Assembly: GCA_017745075.1 (NCBI GenBank)
Contig: JAGIAD010000011.1
Location: 62,001-126,000 of the forward strand
DNA length: 64,000 nucleotides
Reading direction: 5' to 3'
Source: Sphingobacteriaceae bacterium
Lineage (GTDB): Bacteria; Bacteroidota; Bacteroidia; Sphingobacteriales; Sphingobacteriaceae
In this document: in pieces, positions 1 to 9,407 of the stretch
Position numbering within the stretch: the first letter of the stretch is position 1
Layout: every line of letters starts with the position of its first letter
Translations under genes and position numbers: made by a program
Notes under the pieces: generated by a model
What the model saw: only the letters and a program-made list of their open reading frames with translations
What the model was told of the DNA's origin: nothing
The model's database searches: none

Positions 1-205
1 CATGATAAAATAATATTCGGTTAAACTAATTCCATGTAAAGATCAGTAGTTAAGCAGTTTATACCGAAACAACCTTTTTTTTTGATAAAAATTATTTTTA
101 TCAAGCCCTAAACTTTACAAAAATTTGGTTTAAAGAATCAAAAAAACAAGGCCACAGAATATAATTTTTATTGACCTCTTCCATTCCCCTCTATTATTGT
201 AAAAA

Positions 206-218
206 ATACACTAAGTAT
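206..218. promoter_or_regulatory. Candidate Lrp/AsnC operator, distal copy
   Basis: The 13-mer ATACACTAAGTAT is an imperfect dyad (ATAC...GTAT). The identical 13-mer recurs at 308-320, just before the start codon of the Lrp/AsnC gene. The copies are 102 bp apart start to start, close to ten helical turns. Lrp/AsnC proteins commonly bind several phased dyads in their own promoter, so autoregulation is the natural inference. Confidence 0.5.
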
Positions 219-307
219 GTTTTTAAAAAACAATCATAAATAAACTTAATTACATCTTATTTTAATTATTTTTAGCCCTTACAAAAGCGAACAAAAAAGC
301 GACAATT

Positions 308-320
308 ATACACTAAGTAT
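308..320. promoter_or_regulatory. Candidate Lrp/AsnC operator, start-proximal copy
   Basis: This is a second exact copy of ATACACTAAGTAT, ending 4 bp before the ATG at 325. Bound protein here would cover the translation initiation region and any promoter reading into it. Confidence 0.5.
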
Positions 321-324
321 TTAC

Positions 325-792
325 ATGCAAACCCAAAAAATTGATCAGACCGACATCGAAATCCTCAATCTGTTACAACGTGATGGATTGCTAACCTATA
401 AAGAAGTTTCGGGCAAGCTTAGAAAAAGCATGACCCATATTGTAGAGCGTATTAAAAAACTGCGCACAAATGGCTACATCAAATCAACGGTGGCCATTGT
501 AGACATTGATAAACTAAGGTCGCATTTTATAGCTTTTCCACACATCCAGCTTACCATGCATTCAGAAGATATTGTGCGGGCATTTAAAAACGAAATGGAA
601 AAATACCCGGAAGTAATGGAATGTTACCACCTCACCGGTCATTTCGATTTTATGCTTAAGGTAGCCATGCCCGATATGGTTTCTTATAACAATTTCCTCA
701 GGGATAATATAGGTGCATTGGCCTACATAGGAAACATACAGAGTTTCTTGGTACTCAACCAATCAAAAGCTGAAACAGCATACGCATTATAG
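325..792 (+). CDS. Lrp/AsnC family transcriptional regulator
   Basis: This 155-aa protein has the usual Lrp/AsnC length and layout. Residues about 6-60 form the N-terminal winged HTH (IDQTDIEILNLLQRDGLLTY, then the recognition region around KLRKSMTHIVERIKKL). Residues about 70-150 form the alpha/beta effector-binding and oligomerisation domain, with the typical segment MECYHLTGHFDFMLKV. Such proteins are octameric feast/famine regulators that sense amino acids. The ligand cannot be read from sequence. No partner gene is visible downstream, so the target may be the gene left of the window or its own promoter, where two identical dyads lie. Confidence 0.93.
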   Translation: MQTQKIDQTDIEILNLLQRDGLLTYKEVSGKLRKSMTHIVERIKKLRTNGYIKSTVAIVDIDKLRSHFIAFPHIQLTMHSEDIVRAFKNEMEKYPEVMECYHLTGHFDFMLKVAMPDMVSYNNFLRDNIGALAYIGNIQSFLVLNQSKAETAYAL

Positions 793-1130
793 GTTGATTA
801 GTTCATTAGCCATTGGTTCATTAGCCATTGGTTCATTAGTTCAATTGTCATTGGCTTATTGGTAATTGGTTAAGCGTGGTATTCATTTGTTGCTTCCAGA
901 TCTCATTAGGGAATTCCCTAACGTTATCTGATAGTAGTTTCTGGCAGCGCAATAATCAGCACATCCCATTCCCCTCTCCCAGAGGGGTGTCCGCAGGACG
1001 GGGTGTTCTGAAAACGTGGCGGCAGATGTTACCATCTGCTGCTTCCCAGGTTTAATTAATGAATGATCTAAACCTGTAAGATGGTAACACCTGGCAGCAC
1101 GAAAAACAGCCAACTGAAAATTGCCGATTG
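793..1130. repeat. Intergenic repeats: 15-bp tandem units and a palindromic element
   Basis: Two perfect head-to-tail copies of the 15-mer GTTCATTAGCCATTG lie at 801-815 and 816-830, with a decayed third to about 853. A separate block at about 960-1115 contains complementary stretches (CAGATGTTACCATCT against AAGATGGTAACACCTG, with CAGGTTTA and TAAACCTG inside) that could fold into a long imperfect hairpin. A short open frame on the minus strand here shows no protein-like features. Confidence 0.6.
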
Positions 1131-1763
1131 CTAACTATTTATTCCCATGGCATACAAAATAATATTTACCCCGAACTTGGTATTATCCTCTGCCAAAAAA
1201 CGTTTGTTCCTGAAATCGTAATCCCATTCGCAGCCATAATCTTTATTGCTGTATAACACCCCGATACGGTTATTTATGGTAATGGCTTTCAGGTAATCGT
1301 GCACCAGGTCGTCTCCCCAGCCGTTTAATTCAAAAGAAGTGGTTGGCGGGCCTTTCTCAAACTTAAAAAAGGAATTATAAATGCCGTGGTTGTTCGGAAT
1401 CTTTTTTAATGCCTGTGGCCCAAACAGGTTGCTCATCTGTGTTTCGAAAGAACGTGCAAACAAACCGTCGATATCATGGTTGCAGTCGTCGACAAAAACA
1501 AAACCACCATTATGCACATAGGTTTTAAAATTTACGGCTTCCTGCTGGCTAAACTGTACCAATTTATGCCCGCTTAAATAACAAAAGGGATATTTAAATA
1601 AATCGCGACTTCCCAGTTCCACAATCTTCTCTTCTTCATCTAAAGGGATGGTGGTATACTCCAGAAGAGAATTTAAGAGATTGGAAGGCATGCGTTGATC
1701 GGTATCCCAGTCGCCCGAATTATACTTTATCCTCGCAAACGTAAATTTAGTTCTTTGCATCAC
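1131..1763 (-). CDS. DUF4159 domain protein
   Basis: This 210-aa protein matches the DUF4159 pattern: an N-terminal FTFARIKYNSGDWDTDQRMP, a middle segment PFCYLSGH, and a glycine-rich FVFVDDCNHD resembling a Rossmann-like or glutamine-amidotransferase-like fold. No signal peptide is visible. It is transcribed divergently from the MoxR/DUF58/BatA-like operon across about 100 bp. DUF4159 proteins are often encoded next to MoxR-DUF58 systems, so a shared role in envelope or stress biology is inferred; no activity is known. The start at 1763 (MMQRTKF) could equally be the second Met. Confidence 0.85.
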   Translation of the reverse strand: MMQRTKFTFARIKYNSGDWDTDQRMPSNLLNSLLEYTTIPLDEEEKIVELGSRDLFKYPFCYLSGHKLVQFSQQEAVNFKTYVHNGGFVFVDDCNHDIDGLFARSFETQMSNLFGPQALKKIPNNHGIYNSFFKFEKGPPTTSFELNGWGDDLVHDYLKAITINNRIGVLYSNKDYGCEWDYDFRNKRFLAEDNTKFGVNIILYAMGINS

Positions 1764-1863
1764 CCTAAAATTACCTTCATTTTTTATAAATCGGTCTTTT
1801 TACATCAATTATCTTGTAAATTTTTTGATATTCTTTACACAAGGCTAAAAACTATCTGTCAAT

Positions 1864-2910
1864 ATGCCCTATATTGAAGCACTATATCGTAAAACTAAAA
1901 AATCAACCGTTTTGGAGCATTCAGAAAGCAAGCTAAAAATATTGATCGATAAGATCTCCCTGTTAAAAAGCGAAATACAAAAGGTAATTGTGGGTCAGGA
2001 CGTGATCATTGAAGAAATGCTGATCGCTCTAATGGCCGGCGGACATTGTTTATTGGAAGGTGTACCGGGTCTGGCAAAAACTTTAATGGTTAGAACGATG
2101 TCGCAGGCTTTAGACCTTTCTTTCAGGAGGATCCAGTTCACACCCGATTTAATGCCTACCGATATTGTGGGTACTGAGATACTGGAAGAAGACCATGCAA
2201 CGGGAAAACGTTTCTTTAAATTTAATAAAGGGCCTTTATTTGCCAACATTATCCTGGCAGATGAGGTAAACCGTACTCCACCAAAAACACAATCGGCATT
2301 ATTGGAGGCCATGCAGGAGTTTGAAGTAACCTATGGTGGACAAACCTATCCGTTAGACCGCCCGTTTTTTATCCTCGCTACCCAAAACCCAATTGAACAG
2401 GCCGGAACTTATCCCCTGCCCGAAGCACAGTTAGACCGTTTTCTGTTATATATTAAAATCGGTTATCCTACCGCAGCCGAAGAAACACAGATTTTAAGCA
2501 GTACCACAGGCAGCAATAAGGCAGTAATTAACCCGATTATCGGTGCAGAAGAAATCAAAGAACTTCAGGCCATTACCCGCGAGGTAAGCATCAGCAACGA
2601 TCTGGTTACTTATGTAAGTGAGCTCATCCGCGCCACCCGGCCTGATACCACCACCGTAAATTTTGTAAAAGAATGGGTACGTTGGGGTGCTGGTCCGCGG
2701 GCCGGACAGGCACTCATTTTAACAGCCAAAGCAAGAGCCTTGTTTAAAGGCAGATATGCCGTAATTTTAGAAGATTTACAGGCCATGGCCTACCCCGTGC
2801 TACGCCATAGGGTATTGATGAACTTTAAAGCAGAGGCCGAAAACGTATCTTCAGATAAAGTAACCGACGAACTGATCAAAGCCATTTCGAAACCCAAAGC
2901 CAATATTTAA
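1864..2910 (+). CDS. MoxR-family AAA+ ATPase
   Basis: This 348-aa MoxR-type ATPase has Walker A GVPGLAKT at residues 66-73 and Walker B LADE at 131-134, followed by VNRTPPKTQSALLEAMQE, the MoxR signature. Sensor 1 is in FILATQNP, and a C-terminal lid domain follows. MoxR ATPases act as chaperone-like partners of DUF58 and VWA proteins, and this gene runs directly into a DUF58 gene (stop TAA and start ATG overlap by one base at 2910). About 35 residues precede the conserved core, so an internal start is possible. It heads a five-gene operon to 9076. Confidence 0.95.
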   Translation: MPYIEALYRKTKKSTVLEHSESKLKILIDKISLLKSEIQKVIVGQDVIIEEMLIALMAGGHCLLEGVPGLAKTLMVRTMSQALDLSFRRIQFTPDLMPTDIVGTEILEEDHATGKRFFKFNKGPLFANIILADEVNRTPPKTQSALLEAMQEFEVTYGGQTYPLDRPFFILATQNPIEQAGTYPLPEAQLDRFLLYIKIGYPTAAEETQILSSTTGSNKAVINPIIGAEEIKELQAITREVSISNDLVTYVSELIRATRPDTTTVNFVKEWVRWGAGPRAGQALILTAKARALFKGRYAVILEDLQAMAYPVLRHRVLMNFKAEAENVSSDKVTDELIKAISKPKANI

Positions 2911-3797
2911 TGAGTAAGCTGCTCGATCCTAAAATATTGATGGCCATCAAAGACCTTTCATTATCGGCCAAAATGACCATCGATGGTTTTATGAACGGCA
3001 TTAATAAAAGTACCGTAAAGGGCCCGGGATTGGAGTTTAGCCAATATAGAAGTTATCAACCCGGCGACGATCTTCGATCGCTCGACTGGAAAATGTTTGC
3101 CCGCTCAGACCGTTATTACATCCGCGAATCGGAGGTAGAAACAAATATTGCCGTGCGCATTTTAATTGATGCCAGTGCCTCAATGAACCATAGGGATGGC
3201 GATTTTACCAAGATCGATTATGCCAGGTACCTCGGTGCTTCTTTAGCTTACCTTGCTAATTTACAAGGCGATGCTGTTGGCTTGTATGTACTGAAAAACT
3301 CCGGTATTTTCTCGATGACCCCCAAACAGGGTTACCAGCATCTGGCCCGGCTGTTTTATCAGCTGGAGCAAATCCATCCGAATGGTACATTTACCAAACC
3401 CATTCACTATAAAGAGTTATTTGCCGGCGCCCAAAAACGGGAATTGCTGATTTTCGTTACCGATCTTTATCAAAAAGACGACGAAATGATCAAGCTATTG
3501 GATACCCTCAATACTTTAAGGCACGAAACCGTAGTTTTTCACGTATTATCCAGAAACGAACTGGATCTTGATTTTAAGGGCTATAGCACTTTTGAAGACC
3601 TGGAAACCGGCGAAACCATCCAGATCGATCAAAACAAAGCAAGAACCAATTATCAGAACAAGCTTAATGTTTACCTGGAAGAAACCAGGATAAAGCTGCT
3701 GGACAGAAGGATTTTTTACCGTACCATCACTACTGACGAACCATTGGATCAGGCATTAAGAGATTTTTTAAAACAAAGAAACAAACTTAAAATTTAA
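2910..3797 (+). CDS. DUF58 domain protein (VWA-like)
   Basis: This 295-aa protein has the DUF58 hallmark PGDDLRSLDW at residues 51-60. A VWA-like fold follows, with the MIDAS-type DASAS at 88-92 and a later IFVTDLYQKDDE segment. No membrane segment is visible, so it should be cytosolic. DUF58 proteins pair with MoxR ATPases encoded next to them; here the two genes overlap by one base, which implies translational coupling. In Bacteroides the equivalent genes precede batA-batE. The biochemical role is not established. Confidence 0.93.
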   Translation: MSKLLDPKILMAIKDLSLSAKMTIDGFMNGINKSTVKGPGLEFSQYRSYQPGDDLRSLDWKMFARSDRYYIRESEVETNIAVRILIDASASMNHRDGDFTKIDYARYLGASLAYLANLQGDAVGLYVLKNSGIFSMTPKQGYQHLARLFYQLEQIHPNGTFTKPIHYKELFAGAQKRELLIFVTDLYQKDDEMIKLLDTLNTLRHETVVFHVLSRNELDLDFKGYSTFEDLETGETIQIDQNKARTNYQNKLNVYLEETRIKLLDRRIFYRTITTDEPLDQALRDFLKQRNKLKI

Positions 3798-3799
3798 CA

Positions 3800-5170
3800 T
3801 TGCATTTTTTATATCCCATAAGTTTATTTGCGCTTGCAGGCATAATTGTCCCGCTCATTATACACCTGTGGAATGTTAAACAGGGTAAAACCATTAAAAT
3901 CGGGAGCATTGCCTTGCTGGGTGAAAGTTCAAGTGCCAGTTCGAAAAGTTTCAAAATTAACGATTGGCTTTTGTTTGTTCTGCGCTGCTTACTTTTGGTG
4001 TTGCTGGCGTTTCTCCTGGCACGACCTTACCTTAAAAGAACGATCACTGGAAGTAATAAAAATGGATGGATTTTAGTAGACAAAAACATTTTTCCTCAGG
4101 TTTTTAAAACGCATCAAAAAACCATCGATTCATTGTTGAAAAAAGGTTATGAAATGCACGATTTTAATATAGATTTTAAACCATTAACCTTAAAAGACAC
4201 CCTCAATAACGAAACAAAACAGGTTAATACCTTAAATTATTCAGCATTATTCAGTGCGGCCAATCAGTTTCTTGCGCCGGGAGCTAAAGTTTATTTTTTT
4301 GCCAACCAACGCTTAAACCGCTTTGGTAACGAAATACCCACTGTAAATTATGCGCTGAACTGGATTCCTTTAAAGCAAAGCGACACTTTAAGCAATTGGA
4401 TTGCCACTTATGCCGGGAAAAAATATGAAGCGAAATCCAATCCATCCAGTACGACCTATCAAGCCTTGAATTCATCTGACAGGGAACCGATATCAATAGT
4501 AATATATGAAAACCCGGGCGCTACAGACCGTAAATACCTGATTGCAGCCTTAAAAGCCATTGAAAGTTTCACCGGGCGGAAAATGATCATCAATGGAGCT
4601 GCAGAAAAAGCAAACATTGGTTTTTGGCTGTCGGATAGTCCGGTTTCTGCAGATTTCAGCTCATCAATTGCATCTGACGGATCATTATTTCAATACGAAA
4701 ACGGTAAGCTGGTGACCTCAGCATCCTTTATTAACCTGTATGGCCACCAGATTAAATTAAGTAAAAGAACTGAAGCCAATCATGATGCAGAAAAAATATG
4801 GACCGATGGTTTTGGCAATGCAATTTTGACCAGGGATAAAACTCATAATTTAAACATTTTTCATTTTTACAGCCGCTTCAATCCGCAATGGAATGAGCTG
4901 ATTTGGGACGGATTATTTGTGAAGGCATTAATGCCGATCGTAATCGGAGATAAAGACCCGCATGATTTTGGTTTCGAAGACAATGCTGCCGACCAAAGAA
5001 CAGTATCCATTAAACAGAAAGCGGTAATTGAGGCCAACAAAACTGTTTCGGTAACCAAAACTACCCAAAATAAACCTATCGGAACGGTAATTTGGGTTGC
5101 TGCATTTTTAATTTTTGGAGCCGAACGTATTTTATCATTCAGAAAAAAAGCCAATAATGTTAAAAACTGA
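3800..5170 (+). CDS. BatA-like N-terminal domain membrane protein
   Basis: This 456-aa protein starts MHFLYPISLFALAGIIVPLIIHLW, the typical N-terminus of BatA/BatB-like proteins (TIGR02226 type). A second helix lies at about residues 54-76 and a C-terminal helix at about 430-446 (IGTVIWVAAFLIFG). The centre is extracytoplasmic with no recognised domain. The start codon is TTG at 3800, two bases after the DUF58 stop. It is chosen because the conserved N-terminus begins exactly there and no ATG precedes it. It probably forms an inner-membrane complex with its operon partners. Confidence 0.88.
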   Translation: MHFLYPISLFALAGIIVPLIIHLWNVKQGKTIKIGSIALLGESSSASSKSFKINDWLLFVLRCLLLVLLAFLLARPYLKRTITGSNKNGWILVDKNIFPQVFKTHQKTIDSLLKKGYEMHDFNIDFKPLTLKDTLNNETKQVNTLNYSALFSAANQFLAPGAKVYFFANQRLNRFGNEIPTVNYALNWIPLKQSDTLSNWIATYAGKKYEAKSNPSSTTYQALNSSDREPISIVIYENPGATDRKYLIAALKAIESFTGRKMIINGAAEKANIGFWLSDSPVSADFSSSIASDGSLFQYENGKLVTSASFINLYGHQIKLSKRTEANHDAEKIWTDGFGNAILTRDKTHNLNIFHFYSRFNPQWNELIWDGLFVKALMPIVIGDKDPHDFGFEDNAADQRTVSIKQKAVIEANKTVSVTKTTQNKPIGTVIWVAAFLIFGAERILSFRKKANNVKN

Positions 5171-7289
5171 AGGACGAAACTGGATACGGAACCTGAGGAT
5201 AAAGTGGATCAGTTTTTACCTGATCGGCACCATTGCCAGTGCCTTGGGTATTGCCTTGCTTTTATCGGTTACAGGTTTTTATCTATTACACTTACCTGCG
5301 TGGATTTTTGCCGTTATTTTCACCATTGTTGCCGCTATTTTATTATTCAGTAAACCGGTTTGGCGAAGTACTGACTTTGATGTTTCGAGGTTTCTTAATA
5401 ACCGTTATCCCGAACTGGAAGAAAGTGCCGATTTACTGCTTCAAAGCGAAACAGAATTATCTGCACTGCAACAACTGCAACGCAATAAAATAGAAAACGT
5501 TATCTCAAATTTGGCGCAGCCAAAAGAACCCTTTAAAAGGCTATATTTTGGGTTGGTCATACTCGCTGTAGCGCTTTTGATAAGCTTTGGAATTACAAAA
5601 ATCCCACAGATCAACAAAACAGGTTCCATCACCGAAGAGACCAAAAATCCTGTGTCTGCGATAAAGGAAAATATACCGGCAGAGATATCAACTTTCAGTG
5701 CCACTATTATTCCGCCGGCCTATACCGGAAAAGGGGAACGGAAACAAAAACAGTTTACCATTTCGGCCGAAACAGGTGCTACAGTGAATTGGAAAATCGA
5801 GACGAACATTGGCATTAAAAAGTTAAAGCTTATTTTTAACGACAATGAAATAGCACAGCCAAAAGCCTTAAATACAGCACATACACAATGGGCTTTCAGT
5901 AAAACAATACATAAATCAGGCTTTTACCAGCTGGATCTTGATGGCAAAAAATCAGACCTCTACCAGATTGAAGTTATTCCGGATCTGCCGGTTACCATTA
6001 AAATTACCCAGCCAAAACAGCATACTACAATTGATATCGGTCAGCCGCAAAAATTTAACCTCAATGTATCGCTTACTGATGATTATGGCATCAACGATGC
6101 TTTTATATCGGCAACCCTGGCCAGTGGAAAAGGCGAAGGCGTAAGTTTTACCGAGAAAAAACTCTCTTTCAATACGAATTTCGACAATAAGAAAAACATA
6201 ACACTTGGCAAACTGATCGATTTAAAAAGTCTTGGCATGAAACCTGGCGATGAACTCTATTTTTTCATTAAAGCCATGGATAACCACGGCCAATCGAGCC
6301 GCTCGGATGTTTATTTTGTTTCGATAGTAGATACTGCTGAGTTGATGAGTTTAGCAGGCATGACCAATGGTGTTAACCTTGTTCCCGAATATTTCAGGAG
6401 CGAAAGGCAGATTATTATCGATACCGAAAAGTTATTGAAAGAACAATCAACATTGCCCGCTACTACTTTCAAAACCAGGAGTAACGACTTAGGCATTGAT
6501 CAGAAGCTATTAAGGCTGCGATATGGGCAGTTTTTGGGTGAGGAAAATGAGACTGAAATCGGCGGTGATCATGACGACCATGATGAACATGCCGGGCACA
6601 AAAGCGGAGAAGAAAAATTTGGTGATGTTAGCGCAATTACTGACAAATATGCGCATAAACATGATATTGCTGAAGATGCCACCTTTTTCGAACCCGAAAT
6701 GAAAGCACAGTTAAAAGCCGTTTTAACCGAAATGTGGAATGCCGAACTGCGTTTACGAACCTACAAACCACAGGAAGCCTTACCATACGAATATAAGGCA
6801 TTGAGATTGCTCAAAGACCTGCAACAGAAATCGCGGGCCTATGTGGCCAAAACCACGGTTAAAGTTTCGGCTTTAAAACCAGAGAAACGTTTAAGTGGCG
6901 AGCTGGATAAAATTACACAGCCGGTGCAGAAAATGACCTTCGAACAAAAAGAAAAGCGAACAGCATATTTAAAAACAGTGCTTGCCTTACTGGAAAACAG
7001 AAAAACCGGTAAAAATTTTAACGAACAAGACCGGTTCTTGCTAGGCGAAACAGAAAAATACATGATCGGTGCCGCTGCAGATCATCCCTCAACCTATTTA
7101 AATGCCCTCACAAGTTTAAGAAAGCTAGGCGAAGCAGGTAAACCAATGCCTAAAGATATTGATATGGTACAGCAGGCGATACAGAAAATGATCAATGTTG
7201 AACCGGCCAAACCGCAGGCACAAAATGCCGTGCCAGCTTCGGTATTATATCAAAACTATTTTAATAACCTAAATAAAGCAGGCAGATAG
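5157..7289 (+). CDS. DUF4175-like membrane protein of the MoxR/Bat-like operon
   Basis: This is about 710 aa from the ATG at 5157, which overlaps the preceding gene by 14 bp. An upstream TTG at 5115 is in frame but less convincing. Two membrane helices lie at about residues 20-65 and another at about 130-148. A large extracytoplasmic part follows with Ig-like stretches (DDYGINDAFISATL). Residues about 469-483 form a His/Asp-rich loop, GDHDDHDEHAGH, which could bind a metal. The C-terminal third is helical and Glu/Lys-rich. The layout resembles DUF4175-type proteins found after MoxR-DUF58-BatA genes. Function unknown. Confidence 0.75.
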   Translation: MLKTEGRNWIRNLRIKWISFYLIGTIASALGIALLLSVTGFYLLHLPAWIFAVIFTIVAAILLFSKPVWRSTDFDVSRFLNNRYPELEESADLLLQSETELSALQQLQRNKIENVISNLAQPKEPFKRLYFGLVILAVALLISFGITKIPQINKTGSITEETKNPVSAIKENIPAEISTFSATIIPPAYTGKGERKQKQFTISAETGATVNWKIETNIGIKKLKLIFNDNEIAQPKALNTAHTQWAFSKTIHKSGFYQLDLDGKKSDLYQIEVIPDLPVTIKITQPKQHTTIDIGQPQKFNLNVSLTDDYGINDAFISATLASGKGEGVSFTEKKLSFNTNFDNKKNITLGKLIDLKSLGMKPGDELYFFIKAMDNHGQSSRSDVYFVSIVDTAELMSLAGMTNGVNLVPEYFRSERQIIIDTEKLLKEQSTLPATTFKTRSNDLGIDQKLLRLRYGQFLGEENETEIGGDHDDHDEHAGHKSGEEKFGDVSAITDKYAHKHDIAEDATFFEPEMKAQLKAVLTEMWNAELRLRTYKPQEALPYEYKALRLLKDLQQKSRAYVAKTTVKVSALKPEKRLSGELDKITQPVQKMTFEQKEKRTAYLKTVLALLENRKTGKNFNEQDRFLLGETEKYMIGAAADHPSTYLNALTSLRKLGEAGKPMPKDIDMVQQAIQKMINVEPAKPQAQNAVPASVLYQNYFNNLNKAGR

Positions 7290-7291
7290 AT

Positions 7292-9076
7292 ATGGAATTT
7301 AAATACATTACTATGCTTGCCGGTTTATTACTCATGGCCTTTTTGCTCTACAAAGAGCTGCGCCGGCCAAATCGGACCAGGTTAACATGGCGGATTTTAG
7401 CGAATATTGTTGCTGTTGGCTGTTTTGTGCTGTTAATTGTGCCGATCAGGTATGAAACACATATCAAACAAAACCCTGATGAAATTATTTTACTCACCGA
7501 AGGTACAAACCCCGATTCTGTTGCAAAACTAAAAGGGAAAAAATATGCACTTCCACCAGTTGACCTAAAAAATGAGAAAGCCACAATCCTCCCTGATCTC
7601 TCTTATTTCTTAAAATCGAATCCCAATATCCGGAAAATAAATATTTACGGTTACGGTTTAAGTAAGGGCGATCTGGAAAATCTCAAAGGCTATCAGGCTA
7701 ATTTTCATCCCTCAGTAAGCCCAAGTGGCATTATTGCGGTCAATTGGCCCGATAAATTAAAAACGAGTGATGTTTTAAACGTTCAGGGAACTTACCAAAA
7801 CACTGGTAATCAAGCAGTAAAACTTGTACTCAGAGGCTTAGGCAAATCAGTAGACTCCACAACTATTGAAGCGGGATCGAATAAAACCTTTTCGTTTAAA
7901 ACCAATCCCAAACAAACAGGCAAAGCCGTTTACGAATTAATTACTTTACAAAAAAACGATACCCTGGCAAAAGAACCTGTACCGGTTCAGGTTGGCGATC
8001 AGTCACCAATGAAAGTGCTTATCTTAGCGTCTTTTCCTGATTTCGAATATAAATTTCTGAAAAACTGGCTTTACGAAAATCAATATCCACTGGCTTTCAG
8101 AAGTCAGATCAGTAAAAACAAATATGCTTCCGATTTCCTGAATATGGATAGTGTGAACCTTAACCAGATCAATGCCGGAGCTTTAAAAAAATTCGACATC
8201 CTGATCGTTGATGAAGAAGAATTGGCTGCCATAAGCCCCATAGAAAGATCTGCGGTAAATATTGCCGTTAATAACGGAATGGGTTTATTGATCAGGACAA
8301 CAGGCTTAAAACCTTTAACAACGCTTAGTGCTCAATCCAATCGCTTCGAAATTCCAGCCTTAAAAGGAAAAATGCTTAATCTAATTCTTACAGAAGACAA
8401 TTTCAGGCTTAGTCCCTTACCGGTTGAACAAGGATTATTTTTAAGGCCAAGCCAGAATGAGCAGTCAGTTATTACCGATGTCAGCGGAAAAACATTATTA
8501 AGCAGCAACATCAACGGTTATGGCAAAATTTTGATCTCCAGCATTTCTTCAACATACAATTGGATACTTTCAGGAGAAAAAACTGATTACGCTGCCTATT
8601 GGTCAAAAGTTTTGTCAAGCGCAGCAAGAAAGAGAACCGACATCCAATCGGTTAACATTATTCCGCAATTTCCTGTTGTTAACCAAAGAATGAGGATCAT
8701 TACAGATTTATCTGTTGCGGGTAAATCACCAGGCTTAACAATCGATGATGTTCAACTACATCCGAGGCAAAATATGGAATTACCTTTTCAATGGGATGCC
8801 CTTTATTGGCCACAAAATGTGGGCTGGACTAACCTACAGGTAAATCAGGCTATTGAACAGTTATATATTTACAGGAAAAATGATTGGCAAGCGCTGAAAT
8901 ATCAACAAACATTAAACGATACCCACCGGTTTATCAAAAACCTGAGCAGAAACACCAATAAAATACAGTTAACAGATACTGTAATAATAGAGGAAGTATC
9001 AGTTTGGTGGTTTTTTGCCGGATTTTTACTGGCCGCCGCATTTTTATGGTACGAAGCCAGGATTCTGGCTGTTTAA
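7292..9076 (+). CDS. Large membrane protein, last gene of the MoxR/Bat-like operon
   Basis: This 594-aa protein has two N-terminal helices (about residues 5-20 and 33-50), a long extracytoplasmic region, and a C-terminal helix VWWFFAGFLLAAAFLWYEAR at about 570-590. The centre includes MKVLILASFPDFEYKFLKNWL and a LIVDEEELAAIS segment, resembling the glutamine-amidotransferase-like or Rossmann domains seen in other membrane proteins of this operon type. The gene begins two bases after the previous stop. I know no specific name for it. It is predicted to work with the MoxR, DUF58 and BatA-like proteins. Confidence 0.75.
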   Translation: MEFKYITMLAGLLLMAFLLYKELRRPNRTRLTWRILANIVAVGCFVLLIVPIRYETHIKQNPDEIILLTEGTNPDSVAKLKGKKYALPPVDLKNEKATILPDLSYFLKSNPNIRKINIYGYGLSKGDLENLKGYQANFHPSVSPSGIIAVNWPDKLKTSDVLNVQGTYQNTGNQAVKLVLRGLGKSVDSTTIEAGSNKTFSFKTNPKQTGKAVYELITLQKNDTLAKEPVPVQVGDQSPMKVLILASFPDFEYKFLKNWLYENQYPLAFRSQISKNKYASDFLNMDSVNLNQINAGALKKFDILIVDEEELAAISPIERSAVNIAVNNGMGLLIRTTGLKPLTTLSAQSNRFEIPALKGKMLNLILTEDNFRLSPLPVEQGLFLRPSQNEQSVITDVSGKTLLSSNINGYGKILISSISSTYNWILSGEKTDYAAYWSKVLSSAARKRTDIQSVNIIPQFPVVNQRMRIITDLSVAGKSPGLTIDDVQLHPRQNMELPFQWDALYWPQNVGWTNLQVNQAIEQLYIYRKNDWQALKYQQTLNDTHRFIKNLSRNTNKIQLTDTVIIEEVSVWWFFAGFLLAAAFLWYEARILAV

Positions 9077-9407
9077 TCAAAAATCGTCATCTCGACTGAA
9101 GCAAAGCGGAATGGAGAGATCTAACAATACACTTCTTAATATAGATTTCTCCGTTCAGCCGCTGACGAAACCTGTATAACAAGCATACCATAAGTAAAAA
9201 AACAAATGCTTAAATCAGCGCCTTCAGTCGAAATGACGTAAATAGAAAAGAAAAGACGCTAAAATATGTATTCACATATGGCAAAAAATACCTTTTCACT
9301 AAAAACACCTTCTTTTCTGCTTTGAAACTAAAATGTTATACTCTATTTAACCTTTTTAGCTCCAAAATTGGCTATATTGACGACTCAAACTAACTAAATT
9401 CAACCAA
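9077..9407. repeat. Intergenic region with a GTCATCTCGACTG palindromic repeat
   Basis: From about 9086 to 9240 lies a repeat beginning with CGTCATCTCGACTGAAGC and closing with the inverted CTTCAGTCGAAATGACG, so the unit is a long imperfect palindrome. The rest (9241-9407) is the AT-rich leader of the TldD gene, in which no certain promoter was identified. Confidence 0.7.

Larger units (their letters stand above)
1..324. other. AT-rich upstream region of the Lrp gene
   Basis: No coding region is seen. The first three bases read ATG on the minus strand and could be the start of a divergent gene lying outside the window, but three bases cannot support that. The stretch is very AT-rich and carries two copies of a 13-bp dyad that are listed separately. 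Confidence 0.5.

Noticed and set aside
883-1113. Open frame of 76 codons on the minus strand
   Set aside because: It lies wholly in palindromic intergenic repeats and has no protein-like features or partner gene.
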